From NCBI GenBank assembly GCA_902531755.1, contig CACAFI010000011.1, positions 1 to 45,209 on the forward strand: a stretch of 45,209 nt of DNA. The letters run 5' to 3'. A program made the translations under genes and the position numbers. This DNA is from an uncultured Alphaproteobacteria bacterium (lineage in GTDB: Bacteria > Pseudomonadota > Alphaproteobacteria > Rhodobacterales > Rhodobacteraceae). Below are positions 44,673 through 45,209 of the stretch, piece after piece. The notes under the pieces were generated by a model. The model was not told the origin of the DNA and ran no database searches. It was given only the letters and a program-made list of their open reading frames with translations. The stretch's first letter is position 1; the number at the start of each line of letters is the position of its first letter.

Positions 44673-45209
44673 TTTTAATTTTCCTTCTTTTTTGTTTCCA
44701 CTCTTCCCAAACAGTTTTTTTTACCTCTGGAACGCTCATCATATATTCCAGCTCGGGAATTGAAAAATAATTATACTCCTTTTCAACCCGTTGGTTATCG
44801 GCTTTTAGTTTTGCCAATATATTAGTGCTTGCTCTATTTCCTACTAAAAGAACTAGTGAGGGTTCAATAATACGCTTTACTCTGAATAAAAACATTAGTT
44901 GAAAAGCCTGTAGATTTTCAAAAACAATCTCGTTGTTTGAGGGAATTGGTAGTATTGGAACAAAAATATTTTGCACCTCTTTTTCACTCTCGGCTGATAA
45001 AATACTAAATAAAATATTATTAATTAAATTTCTTTTTTTTCCTTGGAGGAACGAATACTTAGCGAAGTCATTTCTTGTAGGCGGTTCATGAATAACTAAT
45101 ATATTCAACTTTTTTAACTCATTTAGATTATTAAGCCCCCAAAATTTACTGATATTGAATTTATTTTTTAAGGTATCGTTCCAGTATTTCTCTAATGAGT
45201 TAATATTTT
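44656..45209 (-). CDS. Uracil-DNA-glycosylase-like protein, partial at window edge
   Basis: The frame is open from the stop at 44656 to the end of the window with no stop, so the gene continues beyond 45209; the TTG at 45108 is probably an internal leucine. The visible part (184 residues) resembles the C-terminal half of family 4-type uracil-DNA glycosylases that precede moaB in many alphaproteobacteria: NIFVPILPIPSNNE (where NILPWRPPGNR is usual), LVLLVGNRAS and an ending like YFSIPELEYMMSVPEVKKTVWEEW. The expected HPxxL active-site motif reads IPELEYM, so activity is doubtful. Assignment is by pattern and neighbourhood, moderate at best. Confidence 0.55.
   Translation of the reverse strand, partial: NINSLEKYWNDTLKNKFNISKFWGLNNLNELKKLNILVIHEPPTRNDFAKYSFLQGKKRNLINNILFSILSAESEKEVQNIFVPILPIPSNNEIVFENLQAFQLMFLFRVKRIIEPSLVLLVGNRASTNILAKLKADNQRVEKEYNYFSIPELEYMMSVPEVKKTVWEEWKQKRRKIKNDLFL

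Noticed and set aside
1-45209. CRISPR array, prophage, insertion sequence or integrated element
   Set aside because: No spaced direct repeats, transposase or integrase genes or terminal inverted repeats were seen; the only tandem repeat is the small one in rpsP.

Overview
The window is AT-rich chromosomal DNA from an alphaproteobacterium, probably a small-genome marine lineage with a Rhodobacterales-like gene order. The evidence for the class is the set of lineage-typical proteins: the cell-cycle regulator GcrA, the division-site ATPase MipZ, the TrcR/DUF1013 regulator, the cysteine-free form of L31, the short aa3-type cytochrome oxidase subunit IV, and the block coxB-ctaB-small ORF-cox11-cox3-SURF1-thrC. 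The exact taxon is inference. Genes are packed tightly: many neighbours overlap by 1 to 11 bases, several starts are TTG or GTG, and I see no convincing hairpin-plus-T-run terminators, rRNA, CRISPR array, insertion sequence or prophage.

Layout. 1-2999: metG, a DUF2177 membrane protein, tRNA-Leu(UAA) and an unrecognised tail-anchored coiled-coil protein. 3004-7127: an ABC-2 permease-argD-argF operon (minus) divergent from gcrA and a DUF1178 gene. 7137-8366: lysC. 8376-16454: a ten-gene minus-strand run carrying cytochrome c oxidase subunits II and III with their assembly factors (heme O synthase, Cox11, SURF1), then threonine synthase, two GNAT acetyltransferases and a GlcD-type FAD oxidase. 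16705-21086: topA and rnr. 21083-23093: zapE and trhO (minus). 23228-27394: the translation operon ffh-chorismate mutase-rpsP-rimM-trmD-rplS-rpmE, followed by mipZ. 28245-31862: a D,D-carboxypeptidase divergent from clpS, an RsmC-like methyltransferase and an SDR protein. 31883-34000: trcR, a quinone oxidoreductase, rpsU and the 43-residue COX IV gene. 34013-39257: an MBL hydrolase and acyl-CoA dehydrogenase operon, Sua5, YqgE and a DsbD-N-like secreted protein. 39265-45209: an RND pump with its adaptor, moaB, and a uracil-DNA-glycosylase-like gene cut by the window edge.

How the genes work together. The main functional blocks are aa3 oxidase biogenesis (subunit I is not in this window, and subunit IV sits far from the main cluster), amino-acid synthesis (argD, argF, lysC, thrC, chorismate mutase), and ribosome/tRNA/SRP function. 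The three cell-cycle regulators lie at separate loci.

Most of the window is ordinary housekeeping and I found no clear new multi-gene system. The points most worth a second look are: the missing start of rnr at an A7 homopolymer, an SDR protein whose catalytic lysine is replaced by cysteine, AT-hook-like motifs in the GcrA linker, the hidden COX IV gene next to a fatty-acid-type operon, and a degenerate UDG-like gene upstream of moaB.
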